Source: Sulfuricella denitrificans
GTDB lineage: Bacteria > Pseudomonadota > Gammaproteobacteria > Burkholderiales > Sulfuricellaceae
DNA length: 64,000 nt
Assembly (NCBI GenBank): GCA_002632355.1
Contig: NSJJ01000007.1
Span: 62,001-126,000 of the forward strand
Direction of reading: 5' to 3'
Position numbers and translations under genes: made by a program. Each line of letters begins with the position of its first letter. Within the stretch, counting starts at the first letter, position 1. Of this stretch, positions 1 to 9,445 are shown in pieces. The notes beneath the pieces are model-generated. The model was not told where the DNA came from. It saw only the letters and a list, made by a program, of their open reading frames with translations, and did no database searches.

Positions 1-160
1 CAAATTGCTCCGCCTTTGCCACGGAGATCATGCCGCCGATCCAGTACCTTGATCCACGCTGCACTGTTTCCAGAATGACGCGCATGGTTGCACGTTTGGA
101 TTTAGGAATGCGGACGTAGGATAGGCCGGCAGGGATTATCTTCGGGAAAGTGATTTGCAT
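1..160 (-). CDS. Partial unknown protein, N-terminus only
   Basis: An open frame on the minus strand starts with an ATG at 160 and runs out of the window, giving 53 residues that begin MQITFPKIIPAG. The residues look protein-like, with several basic and aromatic positions (RIPKSKRAT, GSRYWIGGM), and no stop interrupts the frame. I do not recognise the family. It lies at the outer side of the integrated island, beyond the structured RNA candidate, so it is probably further island cargo. Confidence 0.4.
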   Translation of the reverse strand, partial: MQITFPKIIPAGLSYVRIPKSKRATMRVILETVQRGSRYWIGGMISVAKAEQF

Positions 161-504
161 GCGGCATCCATCGTGGTTTTGATGGTTTGTATAGCAAGCG
201 CATGTGCTTGAAGGCACGATGTGCTTTCAGCGTGTGCGCAGCACACTCATTGATGTTCCAGAGCTTCGCAAACATTTGTCGCTATACGGAACAGGTACGC
301 CCATACCGCAGGAACACAACCGGACGTCAAGAGTCTCGCCGCCAGCCATGGCAGTCGGGACGTGCCAACGTCAAACTGCCAAAAACTCTCTCGCAAATCG
401 CCAATTTTCGGGAGTCTAACCCCCGTCGCGCAGTGCCTCTAGTAGGGCTCGCTGCGTGGCAATGGGCGCTGGAGATAACATCTCCTTCGATCCAATCTAA
501 ACCG
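161..504. other. Gene-free stretch before the structured RNA candidate
   Basis: About 340 bases hold only short, overlapping, mutually incompatible frames on both strands with no convincing ribosome site or family resemblance. I see no gene here. If the plus-strand RNA that follows has its own promoter, it should lie in the right part of this stretch, but I could not pick a convincing -35/-10 pair. Confidence 0.4.
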
Positions 505-1331
505 ACTATGTGAGGTTGGGCGACGCGGAAACGGGAACGCTGGTAACAGCGCAAACCCTGGTCATTCATGAAATCGGGAGTGTCTTTCTTGGACACGCAA
601 GCACCGACGTTGGGATGCGGGAAACCGTATAACGACTGCCACAGAGGTGGGCGTCAGCGCGATGGGCAACCATAGCGAGCCGTCAAGGAGAAATCTGGCG
701 ACGGCGGTACCAGAGCGCGCAAGCGGTCTGGATCGGCGAATAGCTTAAGCCTCTAAACGGGTCCTTCGGGATCCAAAGTGGAATCAATTGAAGCCATAAC
801 CTGGCAGCAGTCCAGGTTGACTAAACTCGGAAACTTTGCCGAGAGTAACCCACCAGCTCTGGAACATCGAGGGGGCGAAATCTGAAATGAAAGTCCGTTA
901 CGGGCTATCGGCAATAGTGAGAGAGTGGCGTTGATTGATGCAGTAGTAATGATCTAACGCGGGAAGGTCTGGGCGGGTGTGATGGGTGGCACCATCTCGA
1001 TTCACCGTAGCCCCCGATGAAAACGGGGTTTACCAGACTGGGAGCGAACCTGATATGGCATCGAAACCATGACGTGATTTAGTCGAAGCGTCATGGGACG
1101 GATGTATCGCCGTAAGGGGTCAGGGGTTAAGTGTGCCTGGCGGCACATGGCAGTGATTCTTTTGTTGGGGAGGATGGCTTGGCGGCCATTTTACCGCATC
1201 CGATCTTGGCGGATCGGGAGGTTTTAAAACAGCAAGACAAGGTCAAGTGGCGCGATGTTTGGGGATGTTGCCCGCATGTTGTACGCGCTGTTTTTTGTTC
1301 ACACCCCCGGTTTTCCGGGGGCTTTTTTCCT
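505..1331 (+). ncRNA. Candidate large structured RNA (unclassified)
   Basis: This stretch has no credible protein gene on either strand but a dense run of hairpins readable on the plus strand: 538-551 with a GTAA loop, 580-596, 615-630 with a GAAA loop, 639-650, 759-774 with a TTCG loop, 798-818 (7 bp), 826-843, 981-996, 1012-1028, 1131-1148 (7 bp) and 1200-1217. It ends at a strong intrinsic terminator. Tetraloop-capped stems strung together with short A-rich joints are typical of large ornate RNAs (group II introns, HEARO/OMEGA RNAs, GOLLD/ROOL classes). No intron-encoded RT, IscB or HNH gene follows, and I could not place it in a named class. The stem at 679-704 (AGCCGTC with GACGGC) is only loosely like group II domain V. 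The boundaries are estimates. Confidence 0.4.
1304..1330 (+). terminator. Rho-independent terminator, plus strand
   Basis: CCCCCGG, a TTTT loop and CCGGGGG are followed at once by CTTTTTT. The T tract is on the plus strand only, so it ends a plus-strand transcript. The only plus-strand candidate upstream is the structured RNA, since hsdR converges from the other side. Confidence 0.75.
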
Positions 1332-1518
1332 GTAACCAGCATATACAGGAGGGGCTGGTGTTCTATCTCTGTTTGCGCCTTCTCCCCCTTTCCCTCTGCT
1401 GACAGGCGAGCATGTGTGTCACGTAATTTTAGGACCTGATTTGCACGTTTGGACGTGTTCATCAATCGCATCACGCCGGGCAACAATAAATATTTCGTCA
1501 ATCAAGCCAACCATAGGA

Positions 1519-3912
1519 TCACTCTCGTACATCATACAAATACCGCTGGAACCCGCTAAAAACCTTCCCGATTTCATCCGGCTTACCCAAATCAGCCATA
1601 GCATCCGCAATCGAGTCGTGATACATCAATTTCAATAGTGGTGTCAGCTTCGCTTGATCAAGTTCTTCGACCCCTTCTGCAACATAGTGCGACAACACAA
1701 AATCCAGAAACACCTGTTGCCGGGAATTAAAACTCTCGCTGATCACAGCCATCGCCCGGTCTGCTCGTTCTTCGCGGGTCAGCGGTTCCAAGGCATAGGC
1801 CACATGCGCCAGCACGTCGAACAGATCGCTCTTCTCGGCGTCGATGATCTTCTGCATTTCAGCCAGTTGATCCTTGCCAAAACCCTTTTCAGACAGCCCC
1901 TCCAGCAACTTTTTGCGGGTATCGGGTGCGCTCCACAGCACCCGCAGGTCATCTTCGTCCTTGAAGAAATCCGGCAGCTTACCGAACAGTGCCTCCATGA
2001 ACTGCTGCGCCGACATGGGTGTGCCATCCGGGTGCCAGAAACTGGTGACCGTCATGTGCTGGATCGTGCGCGATTTTCCATCGGCCAACTGCACCTTCGC
2101 TTTCTTCTTGCACACACAGGGAAGCTGGTGGCATTTTGGGCAGGGGTCTTTCGCGCATTCGCAAGGCGACTTGCCGCAGAGATGGCAGGGCGTTGGGGGT
2201 TCATTGATGCAGACACAGGGGACGTTCTGGCACTTCGCGCATACCTCCGGCTCGATCTGCTCCCCATCCCATTCTGGATCGCTGAAGTTGTGGCTCGCCT
2301 TTACAAAGTCGTAGATCGTGAAGTAATACTTGTCCTGGTATAGGCGCGTGCCGCGCCCGATGATCTGCTTGAACTCAATCATCGAATTGACTGGCCGCAG
2401 CAGCACGATGTTTCTCACATTGCGGGCATCCACCCCGGTCGAGAGTTTCTGTGACGTGGTCAGGATCGTCGGAATGTGCTTCTCGTTATCCTGAAAATCG
2501 CGAAGCCACTGCTCGCCCAACGCACCGTCATTGGCCGTCACCCGGTGGCAGTAGTTCGGATCGGTGCTGGTCTTGATCTGATTGATCAGGTCGCGGATCG
2601 CCAGTGCATGATCCTGTGTGGCGCAGAACACCAGCGTTTTCTCCCGCTGGTCGATCAACGACATGAAAATCTCGACGCGCTTTTTCTCACGCTCCTTGAT
2701 CTCGATGATCTTGTTGAAGTCCGCTTCCTCATACCGCTTGCCGGCCTCGACCTCGCCTTCCACCACCTGGTCGTCTGGCGTGTAGACGTACTCGTCGAGC
2801 GTGGTGGAAATCTGTTTGACACGAAACGGGGTCAGAAATCCGTCGTTGATGCCGTCCTTGAGCGAGTAAATGAACACCGGATCGCCAAAGTACCGGTATG
2901 TATCCACGTTGTCTTTGCGCTTGGGCGTTGCGGTTAAACCAAGCTGCACAGCGGGCGCGAAATACTCCAGGATGCCACGCCAGTTTCCCTCGTCGTTGGC
3001 ACCACCCCGGTGGCATTCGTCGATGACGATAAAATCGAAGAAATCTGGCGGATATTCGCCGAAATAGGGCGAAGGGTGACCGTCCTTCGGTGGCCCGCTC
3101 ATGAAAGTCTGGAAGATGGTAAAGAATATACTGCCATTCTTCGGCACCTTGCCCTTCTTGCGAATGTCCGCCGGGTCGATCCGCACCAGCGCCTTGTCAT
3201 CAAAGGCCGAAAAAGCATTGAATGCCTGATTGGCCAGAATGTTGCGGTCAGCAAGGAACAGGATGCGTGGGCGTCGCGTGGGTTCGCCATTCGCCTTCCA
3301 GTCCGCCAGATTCCACCGGCTGTGAAACAGCTTCCAGGCCAATTGGAAGGCGATGAAGGTCTTGCCCGTACCTGTCGCCAGCGTCAGCAGGATGCGCTCC
3401 TGCCCGGCTGCAATCGCCGCCAGCACACGCTCGATGGCGATATCCTGGTAGTAACGCCCCTGAAAGAATCCGCCCCTGTCCTCGAACGGCACCGCCGCAA
3501 AACAATCCCGCCACACATTCTTGGCGGCAAAGGTCAGGTTCCACAGTTCATCTGGTGACGGATACTTGGCAATCTCTCCTTCCACGGCGGTATCCATGTC
3601 GATGCCGTAGATGCCCTGGCCATTACTGGCATAGGTAAAGCGCAGCGCCAGCTTGCCGGCGTAATCCTTGGCCTGCGCCACGCCTTCCGTCAGCGCCTTG
3701 TCCCGCGCCTTGGCCTCGACCACCCCCAGCTTGGTATTGCGGTATTCCAGAACATAGTCCGCCGTCAGAGGCTTGCCGCGCTTGCCCGCGCCTTCCAGTC
3801 TCCCGAGCGTGATCGGATACTCGCGCCGGATGCGGCTACCTTCGACCACTCCCCAGCCCGCAGCAGCAAGGGCAGGGTCGATATGTTCGGCGCGGGTTTC
3901 AGCTTCGTTCAT
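1519..3912 (-). CDS. hsdR: Type I restriction enzyme subunit R
   Basis: This is the translocase/nuclease subunit of a type I restriction-modification enzyme, about 797 residues. An N-terminal nuclease core (D at TADYVLEY, then VEAKA, the D-E-x-K pattern) precedes the superfamily 2 helicase: Walker A LATGTGKTF near residue 185, DECH box VIDECHRGG, motif III GLTATPKRK and motif VI QIIGRGTRLY. Between the helicase and the C-terminal domain are three tandem Cys-rich units (CAKCQNVPCVC, CHLCGKSPCEC, CPKCHQLPCVC; bases about 2104-2246), which is unusual. I chose the second ATG (3912) because the first, at 3918, is not conserved in the duplicate copy of this start near 9127. It is the last gene of the operon led by hsdM and is separated from hsdS by extra defence genes. 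Confidence 0.93.
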   Translation of the reverse strand: MNEAETRAEHIDPALAAAGWGVVEGSRIRREYPITLGRLEGAGKRGKPLTADYVLEYRNTKLGVVEAKARDKALTEGVAQAKDYAGKLALRFTYASNGQGIYGIDMDTAVEGEIAKYPSPDELWNLTFAAKNVWRDCFAAVPFEDRGGFFQGRYYQDIAIERVLAAIAAGQERILLTLATGTGKTFIAFQLAWKLFHSRWNLADWKANGEPTRRPRILFLADRNILANQAFNAFSAFDDKALVRIDPADIRKKGKVPKNGSIFFTIFQTFMSGPPKDGHPSPYFGEYPPDFFDFIVIDECHRGGANDEGNWRGILEYFAPAVQLGLTATPKRKDNVDTYRYFGDPVFIYSLKDGINDGFLTPFRVKQISTTLDEYVYTPDDQVVEGEVEAGKRYEEADFNKIIEIKEREKKRVEIFMSLIDQREKTLVFCATQDHALAIRDLINQIKTSTDPNYCHRVTANDGALGEQWLRDFQDNEKHIPTILTTSQKLSTGVDARNVRNIVLLRPVNSMIEFKQIIGRGTRLYQDKYYFTIYDFVKASHNFSDPEWDGEQIEPEVCAKCQNVPCVCINEPPTPCHLCGKSPCECAKDPCPKCHQLPCVCKKKAKVQLADGKSRTIQHMTVTSFWHPDGTPMSAQQFMEALFGKLPDFFKDEDDLRVLWSAPDTRKKLLEGLSEKGFGKDQLAEMQKIIDAEKSDLFDVLAHVAYALEPLTREERADRAMAVISESFNSRQQVFLDFVLSHYVAEGVEELDQAKLTPLLKLMYHDSIADAMADLGKPDEIGKVFSGFQRYLYDVRE

Positions 3913-4155
3913 GGTCATTTACCGCCATCGTCAAAACCCAATCAAGAAATAGTTTACGGCATCCGGTTTGTAACTCTTTGGAAAAAATGGACTAGCGACC
4001 CAACTCTGCCCGCTCTCGGCCTGCACAATCAAAACTCGATCAAGAAACTCACGCCCAATGCGGCACATAACCGGCTCGCGGATGATCAGGATCGGCAACA
4101 CGAATCAAACCGGCACCCAGAGTTTTGTTGATCACCCCGGTCGCCTGGGCGGCAT
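3870..4155. repeat. Direct repeat copy A (hsdR start / AlbA gene end)
   Basis: The junction between the end of the AlbA-ATPase gene and the start of hsdR is repeated, in the same orientation but diverged, at 9088-9335. Shared blocks include GGCAGGGTCGATAT, GCGCGGGTTTCAGCTTCGTT, CGCCATCGTCAAAAC, ATCAAGAAACTCACGCCCAA and TTTTGTT followed by a CGGTCGC block. Copy A is the functional one, since it contains intact coding ends. The pair brackets the DUF262-RT-AlbA module. Confidence 0.85.
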
Positions 4156-5506
4156 TCTTGGGATCGATGCCCAGGCGGGCGCAAAGAGAGGCATTTTTCA
4201 TCTTGTCGCCACTGAGAAACTTCAGTACCGCGTGGAAATAACAAGCACGCACCCGCTCATCCTGGGTCATCTCGGCAAAGCTACGCGGCGCGTAAAGCAC
4301 CACCTGCATGGAATTTTCATCTGCTCTTAACAGCGGCGGAGGCAGTTGAAAAACCTCCACCAGGGCAAACACCTTGTCCAGGCCGCTGCCCTGCTCCTCG
4401 CACATCCCCATGCGGCGCATCAGCGAGGCCAGCGCATCATTACGTGACCGGGGCGGCAAATCGATCATGCGATCCGGCTTCACCAGCGAACGACCCGGGT
4501 TGGTGATTTCGATCCGGTCGGAAAACAGCTCAATTTGCGGCCCGGCGCCAGTCACAGTCATATCCTGATGGATAAGGGCATTGGCCACCAACTCACGGAT
4601 CGCCAGTTCAGGGAATAGCGGATGAGCCTCGCGCAGCGCCGCCCCAATATGTTCATTCTTGGGCAGCAGGTCGTTCAGGTAACCGACCAACCCCTCGAAG
4701 CCGACGGCATAGCCCTTCTGTCCATCATGCCGATGGGTGACGGTTGCTGCCCGGTTGTTGCCACCATAGGCCACAAAGCGCACCGCTTTTCTGGCAAGGC
4801 TAGCCTCAAAATCCCCGAGCCGGGTAGCAAACAGAATGGCCCCCAGGTTGGTGATACTCCAGCGGTCGCCCACATCGCGAGCAATCAACCGATCCGCTTC
4901 CAGCCGATCAAAGATGCCGGCACGATTATCTGGCAATGGCTGTCCGGTCAATCGAAAGTACTGGCTGTAGTCGAGCAACGCCAGCACCTCATCCCCCGTG
5001 GCGTACTGGCGAGCGACGCCCTGCTCCCAGCGGTAAGGCTGCATACGCTCAATCAACTGCTGGTAGCGTTGCGGGTAGTCGGTCAGTTTTGGGGTTGCAC
5101 TGCCAATACGGACGTAGGAGATGTTATTGAACGCAACCGGCGTTCCTGTCGCCGCCGGAATCTCAAGTAGCACCACATGCCCCTGGGGATGGTGAACGAC
5201 GCGAAAACCGAAAGCGATACTCGGTTGCAAACTGTTTGCCAGCCATAGCGGCAACACCTGCCCACCGACCTTCTTTGTATCAGGATTGAAGTTCGTGCCG
5301 ATCACCGCATGGCTACCATCCTCGACGCCCCAGACCATGTAGGCACAGTCCCGTCCTTCGATGCGGGCAGAGTTGGACAACGCCGAACACCGTTTGCCGA
5401 TGGCGTCCGGGTCGGTATTGTTGCCCTTGAACTCCAGCCACGGAGTTTCCGCCGACTGGGCGCGAAGTTCGTCAATCAGGGCGATGTCGCGGGCCTCGTT
5501 CGTCAT
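4049..5506 (-). CDS. Schlafen AlbA_2 / GHKL ATPase domain protein
   Basis: This is a predicted nucleic-acid-binding ATPase of 485 residues (COG2865 type). The N-terminal AlbA_2 domain covers about residues 15-140 (ETPWLEFKG; SALSNSARIEGRDCAYMVWG). A C-terminal HATPase_c_4-like region follows, with RELVANALIHQD, ITNPG and EEQGSGLDKV, the ATP-binding motifs of that family. The tail resembles a winged helix. Its ATG overlaps the stop of the RT gene (ATGA), so the two are translationally coupled. Proteins of this kind recur in type I restriction operons and other defence loci, but their biochemical role is not established. A second, decayed copy of its 3' end lies at about 9240-9335. Confidence 0.85.
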   Translation of the reverse strand: MTNEARDIALIDELRAQSAETPWLEFKGNNTDPDAIGKRCSALSNSARIEGRDCAYMVWGVEDGSHAVIGTNFNPDTKKVGGQVLPLWLANSLQPSIAFGFRVVHHPQGHVVLLEIPAATGTPVAFNNISYVRIGSATPKLTDYPQRYQQLIERMQPYRWEQGVARQYATGDEVLALLDYSQYFRLTGQPLPDNRAGIFDRLEADRLIARDVGDRWSITNLGAILFATRLGDFEASLARKAVRFVAYGGNNRAATVTHRHDGQKGYAVGFEGLVGYLNDLLPKNEHIGAALREAHPLFPELAIRELVANALIHQDMTVTGAGPQIELFSDRIEITNPGRSLVKPDRMIDLPPRSRNDALASLMRRMGMCEEQGSGLDKVFALVEVFQLPPPLLRADENSMQVVLYAPRSFAEMTQDERVRACYFHAVLKFLSGDKMKNASLCARLGIDPKNAAQATGVINKTLGAGLIRVADPDHPRAGYVPHWA

Positions 5507-7206
5507 GGCTGGACAACCTCCGGCTGCGACGGCGCCTTCTGAGCAGCACCTCCGACCACTTTGTTTTCAACCTTTGCGGGCATACAGAAAAAATGGAATC
5601 CTTTGCCCTTCAACTTGGCGAGAAAGCCTTGCCCATTTCCCTCAAGCTCCTTCTTTGTCCAAATTTGGTAGATCAACAGCCAATGCTTATCTTTTTCTCT
5701 GGAATCCCCTGCCATTAGATTCTTTGCACGCTTGGTGATTGAGGACTTCACTTTTGGCCGCTTGCGCTTTTTTGCATATTCTAAAAGCAAAACATTAGCG
5801 ATGCAGTCATCCAGGGCAACAATCTCGATCAGTTCATCATCTTTTAGATGGAGCGTGAGGTCATGTTTCAGTGCAAAGTAAAGCGCATGCGCAATTGTGT
5901 CGGGGTAAAGCTTACGGACCCCCAATGACACAAGTGATGTCGCGAAATCGGCGATTCGTTCTTTCAGCCCTTCATGCCAGTACTTGTCGAAAACAAACTC
6001 ATCAAGCAGGGGTGCAAGGTAAGGGTACGCCAGCGCAAGATTCATCGCCTCTTGCGTATACATGCGTTTCGCACGTGGATTAAGTTTACGTGGCTCGTCA
6101 TTCCCGGCAATGGTTTTGATCGCGTAGTTCAAGGGCGTAGACTTGCCTGCCGACTGCGCACATTCCAATGCGAGGTCGAGAAACGAGCGGATGACTGAAA
6201 ATCGAAGTTCTTCGTCCTTGGGAAACAGAAATCGATTGAGCACGAGTCGCCAGTTTTCGTCGCTGGGTCTTGGCAGTGCCAAAATTCGCGTTTTCTTTTC
6301 GTTGAGCGACATCTCATAAGCACGTAGATTCATACCAAGGGTTTTTACAAAAAGCTCGGCCTCATCAAACGTATCGGCAAAGTACCTGTAATCATCCACA
6401 TGCCGCACAACCTTCTCGTATCCACTGGCTTGCAACTCAGTATCGATGCAGGTCAGTACGACTTCCGAAATGATATTTGAGGCATGCGGCCCAATTAGCA
6501 GTCCGTTGGTTTGTCGATCACGGGTGTTCTGCGTGCATTTGTCCAGCAAATTGCCGGCAAGCTTTGTAATGCTACTGGATTTTTTTGCATCGTCTTTACT
6601 ATGGAGTGCCCAGGGAATGACATGAGTGTAGATACTGGGAAAACATGCCGCTATGTCCGCTTCGACGACAAACTTGGCGCCGGCCATCCACTGAATCTCG
6701 CTTTCTTCAAACTGAAAACGTTCGACACCCTTGTAATTCATTTCGAAGATACGACCATCCCCAACATGCCGGACATGGATGCGGCTGATTGCTGGTTTGG
6801 GGTGATTGCAGTGCGTCGCAATCGCCTGCCAATGCTTCGAAATTGCCAGCGCCTGAACTGCATACGCTTCCGGATGAGGGATTCCTAAATGCCGAGGGAC
6901 ATTGGTGTCCCGTAGCGCCTCATACCGAACATAGTCGTGATTACATTTATCAATCTTGCCTTTGAGTTTCAGATCGTCCGTCTCGGTCAGTAAATCGGCC
7001 ATCAACTCGAAGACTATTGCGGTCAGTCCATCGGTAGAAAAGCAAGGTGGAACCTTTTCAGCGAACAATCCATGATCCATCAAACCCGTCAGCACATCTT
7101 CTGGACTCAACTTTTCTTTAGTGGAATCGAACCAGTCAAAATCCAACACAATGTCGAGCAGGTCGCCCATCTTCACTTCGCCCGCTGTGGCTTGAGGTGC
7201 GCTCAT
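5503..7206 (-). CDS. Reverse transcriptase, defence-associated type
   Basis: This is an RNA-directed DNA polymerase of about 567 residues with no intron or retron msr/msd next to it. The RT motifs are in order: motif A EADIAACFPSIYTH, motif B NGLLIGPHASNIISE, motif C RHVDDYRYF (catalytic DD), and LNEKKTRI just after. About 65 residues before the fingers and about 230 helical residues after the palm are unassigned. This layout fits the Abi/UG/DRT group of antiphage reverse transcriptases. I cannot assign a subgroup by eye, although the VDDY form of motif C resembles AbiA- or DRT3-like proteins. The ATG at 7206 overlaps the DUF262 stop (TGATG), and its own stop overlaps the AlbA start, so it is embedded in the restriction operon. 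Confidence 0.85.
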   Translation of the reverse strand: MSAPQATAGEVKMGDLLDIVLDFDWFDSTKEKLSPEDVLTGLMDHGLFAEKVPPCFSTDGLTAIVFELMADLLTETDDLKLKGKIDKCNHDYVRYEALRDTNVPRHLGIPHPEAYAVQALAISKHWQAIATHCNHPKPAISRIHVRHVGDGRIFEMNYKGVERFQFEESEIQWMAGAKFVVEADIAACFPSIYTHVIPWALHSKDDAKKSSSITKLAGNLLDKCTQNTRDRQTNGLLIGPHASNIISEVVLTCIDTELQASGYEKVVRHVDDYRYFADTFDEAELFVKTLGMNLRAYEMSLNEKKTRILALPRPSDENWRLVLNRFLFPKDEELRFSVIRSFLDLALECAQSAGKSTPLNYAIKTIAGNDEPRKLNPRAKRMYTQEAMNLALAYPYLAPLLDEFVFDKYWHEGLKERIADFATSLVSLGVRKLYPDTIAHALYFALKHDLTLHLKDDELIEIVALDDCIANVLLLEYAKKRKRPKVKSSITKRAKNLMAGDSREKDKHWLLIYQIWTKKELEGNGQGFLAKLKGKGFHFFCMPAKVENKVVGGAAQKAPSQPEVVQP

Positions 7207-9002
7207 CACAACACCTCAAACCAGGCCTTGATCTTCAGCGCCATCAGCTTGCGCCGCTCTTCGAGAAAGGCGGGATAGTCGCCTATCGTGCCGTCCAGCA
7301 TCGCCACCGGAATGCAGTTCATTTCCAGGTTGGCCGCCATTTCCGTCTTGTCACTGATGCCGCCGTATTTCTTCGCGCCGCCGCTGCACTGCTCGGCCAG
7401 TTCCTTGAAGTAGCTTGCTGGGGCTTTCGCGCCGATGGTGATGTTTATCTCGCTCTGGGCGATAACGAAATTGGCTATCTGGTTGTAGACGCCGCGTGTC
7501 TTCCCTGCATTCTTGAGGAATTGCTTGGGATACACATGGTGAACGTCGGCCCGGTTGAGCAGCAAATCCGTGACTGTGATGTCGCGGGAGAGAAAGCCCC
7601 GATCTCCCAGCTTGATCTGCGCCGCCTGGTAACACCGGAAATACGGGCTGCTAATCGATGAGGTATCCATGAATTGCGGCAGCATTCCCGTCCAGAAGCT
7701 ATCAGGCAATTCGTTAGGAATGACCGCATCCGTAAACGCTACAACCCCACGACTGTCGATCTGGCGTATGTCGAAATCGAAGGTGGACTCGGGCGAGCCG
7801 CTGTAACGGCCAGTTAGCATGGACATCGCAAACCAGCGCCGAACCATCTTTTCCAGCTCGGCAGCAGGAACATTTTCGCGGCGACCTCGCAGATACAGGA
7901 TGTACGCGAAATTGATCGCATTCTGGCTTCCGATCATGTCACTCAGAATGAAGCCGGCCGAACGCAGGATCATGGTAATGCGGTCAAAATGCGTCTTGTT
8001 GACGAAGGCCAGAATGCCCTGCTTTAGCTTCTCAAACGAGACTTCGGCGATCACATCTTCGTATTGCTTGGTCTCAAAATTTCGGCCAGACAACAGTGCC
8101 ACGAGGTCTTGCAACTTGCCGCGACCGAACTCCGACGTGAATGCTACACGCAGCATGTCCGTATAGCTAGGGTCGTAGATGTCATCGTTCACATCGGCGA
8201 TCCACTTCATCTTGCCGAAGAACTCCGACTCTACAAAGGCATTGTCGCCCTTCTTGATCTTGGCCAGGAACTCCGGGGCAATGGCGAGGTGACAGAAATA
8301 ATCAATGGCTTTGCGCAGCATATTGCCGCCGTAGCTCGTGTTCACCGCAATCTTGGACATCGCAAAGTCCGCTTGCGATAGCGGCGAGCCTGCCGAGTTC
8401 ACTCGAATGAATATCTCGGTGACGGTTTCGATGTCGAGGTCTTCAGCCAGATCAATGATGCCGACGTGGTTGTGAATGATGCCACGCAGCTTCTCGATGA
8501 CCTTGAAGATCTGGTCTTGCGAACTATCGGGATTCGCTGCGCAATAGTCAGCGACCAACTGGAACAGGCTGGTCGAAGGCTCGAAGACCTTGGCAACATC
8601 AGGAATCCATGCCACGTTCTTGCGGATGGCCGGGTTGGCGACCTCGAACCTCTCCTCCTGCGGATTGAACGCAATGCGTATCTGCACCATTTCGTAGTCG
8701 TCTGTCAGTACTTCCACCCCCAGCAAAGACGCCATCAGCGCGGTCACGCGCTGCTGCCCATCAATCAGGATGCGCTTGCCGGTCGAGGTGGAGCCATCTT
8801 TGAGCCGCACAGTAGGGTTGCGCCAGGCAATCAGATAGCCGACCGGATAGCCTTGGTACAGCGAATCAAGAAGGTTGCGCACCTTTGTGGCCTCCCACAC
8901 GAAAGGCCGCTGGATTTCCGGTATCGCGATCTCACCCGACTTCACCCAGGTCAGCAGCGTTTCCACTGGGTGCGGAGTGACAGAGTAGCGTTGGGTTGAC
9001 AT
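7206..9002 (-). CDS. DUF262/DUF1524 GmrSD-like endonuclease
   Basis: This protein is 598 residues long. The N-terminal DUF262 domain has the ParB/Srx-like motif [13 protein letters not shown] near residue 80 and the [10 protein letters not shown] signature. The C-terminal HNH-like DUF1524 region carries [12 protein letters not shown], followed by Asn-rich segments ([16 protein letters not shown]). Fusions of these two domains resemble GmrSD, a modification-dependent (type IV) restriction enzyme that cuts glucosylated hydroxymethylcytosine DNA. It is the first gene of the inserted DUF262-RT-AlbA block and is coupled to the RT gene. The target specificity here is unknown. Confidence 0.85.
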   Translation of the reverse strand: MSTQRYSVTPHPVETLLTWVKSGEIAIPEIQRPFVWEATKVRNLLDSLYQGYPVGYLIAWRNPTVRLKDGSTSTGKRILIDGQQRVTALMASLLGVEVLTDDYEMVQIRIAFNPQEERFEVANPAIRKNVAWIPDVAKVFEPSTSLFQLVADYCAANPDSSQDQIFKVIEKLRGIIHNHVGIIDLAEDLDIETVTEIFIRVNSAGSPLSQADFAMSKIAVNTSYGGNMLRKAIDYFCHLAIAPEFLAKIKKGDNAFVESEFFGKMKWIADVNDDIYDPSYTDMLRVAFTSEFGRGKLQDLVALLSGRNFETKQYEDVIAEVSFEKLKQGILAFVNKTHFDRITMILRSAGFILSDMIGSQNAINFAYILYLRGRRENVPAAELEKMVRRWFAMSMLTGRYSGSPESTFDFDIRQIDSRGVVAFTDAVIPNELPDSFWTGMLPQFMDTSSISSPYFRCYQAAQIKLGDRGFLSRDITVTDLLLNRADVHHVYPKQFLKNAGKTRGVYNQIANFVIAQSEINITIGAKAPASYFKELAEQCSGGAKKYGGISDKTEMAANLEMNCIPVAMLDGTIGDYPAFLEERRKLMALKIKAWFEVL

Positions 9003-9087
9003 GGGTTAGGAGTCCTGTGGGTTGGATGCGTTGTTATATTAGAGTTGGCCGCTGAATACCCGGGTCAGCAGGAATATTCAGATCGAT

Positions 9088-9335
9088 GGGCAGGGTCGAT
9101 ATATTCGGCGCGGGTTTCAGCTTCGTTCATGGTGATTTGTCGCCATCGTCAAAACTCAATCAAGAAATTTCACACTTCAGCCTGTTTGTAACCCGTTGAA
9201 AAATAGGAACTCTCAGTTCAGGCAAGCTGGCTCTCGACCGGCGCAATCAAAACCCGATCAAGAAACTCACGCCCAATGTGGCGCACAACCCGAACCGATT
9301 GTTTTGTTCATTACCTCGGTCGCATGGGCAGCAGT
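9088..9335 (-). pseudogene. Direct repeat copy B: decayed AlbA-gene end plus hsdR start
   Basis: This stretch repeats 3870-4155 in the same orientation. Reading on the minus strand it first shows a worn AlbA-gene tail (9335 to about 9240), with a deletion relative to copy A. It then shows the start of an hsdR-like frame at about 9127: ATG AAC GAA GCT GAA ACC CGC, giving MNEAETRAEYIDPA before homology stops. It is therefore the stub of an older AlbA-hsdR junction left behind when the present DUF262-RT-AlbA block was placed in the operon. It accounts for most of the 443-base gene-free gap between DUF262 and DUF3800. The remaining 110 bases up to 9445 show no gene. Confidence 0.8.
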
Positions 9336-9445
9336 TCCCCCTGGCAAGCCCTATAGTTTTTCCTTGTCCACAACCTTTGGGTTGTTTATACTACGCTCAT
9401 AAGTGGACTGGGGGTTCCCGGTCGGCGTCACGGCCTCGGTGAGTT

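Noticed and set aside
327-596. An 89-codon minus-strand open frame across the left edge of the structured RNA candidate
   Set aside because: No ribosome site and no family resemblance, and it overlaps a plus-strand hairpin region. Stem-rich sequence produces open frames on both strands by chance.
676-707. Hairpin resembling group II intron domain V
   Set aside because: AGCCGTC/GACGGC with a GAAA loop is reminiscent, but the inner helix and the CG bulge do not fit well. It lies too early in the structure, and no intron-encoded protein or domain VI end is visible.
1127-1501. Open frames on both strands between the RNA candidate and hsdR
   Set aside because: They overlap the terminator and each other and look like no known protein.
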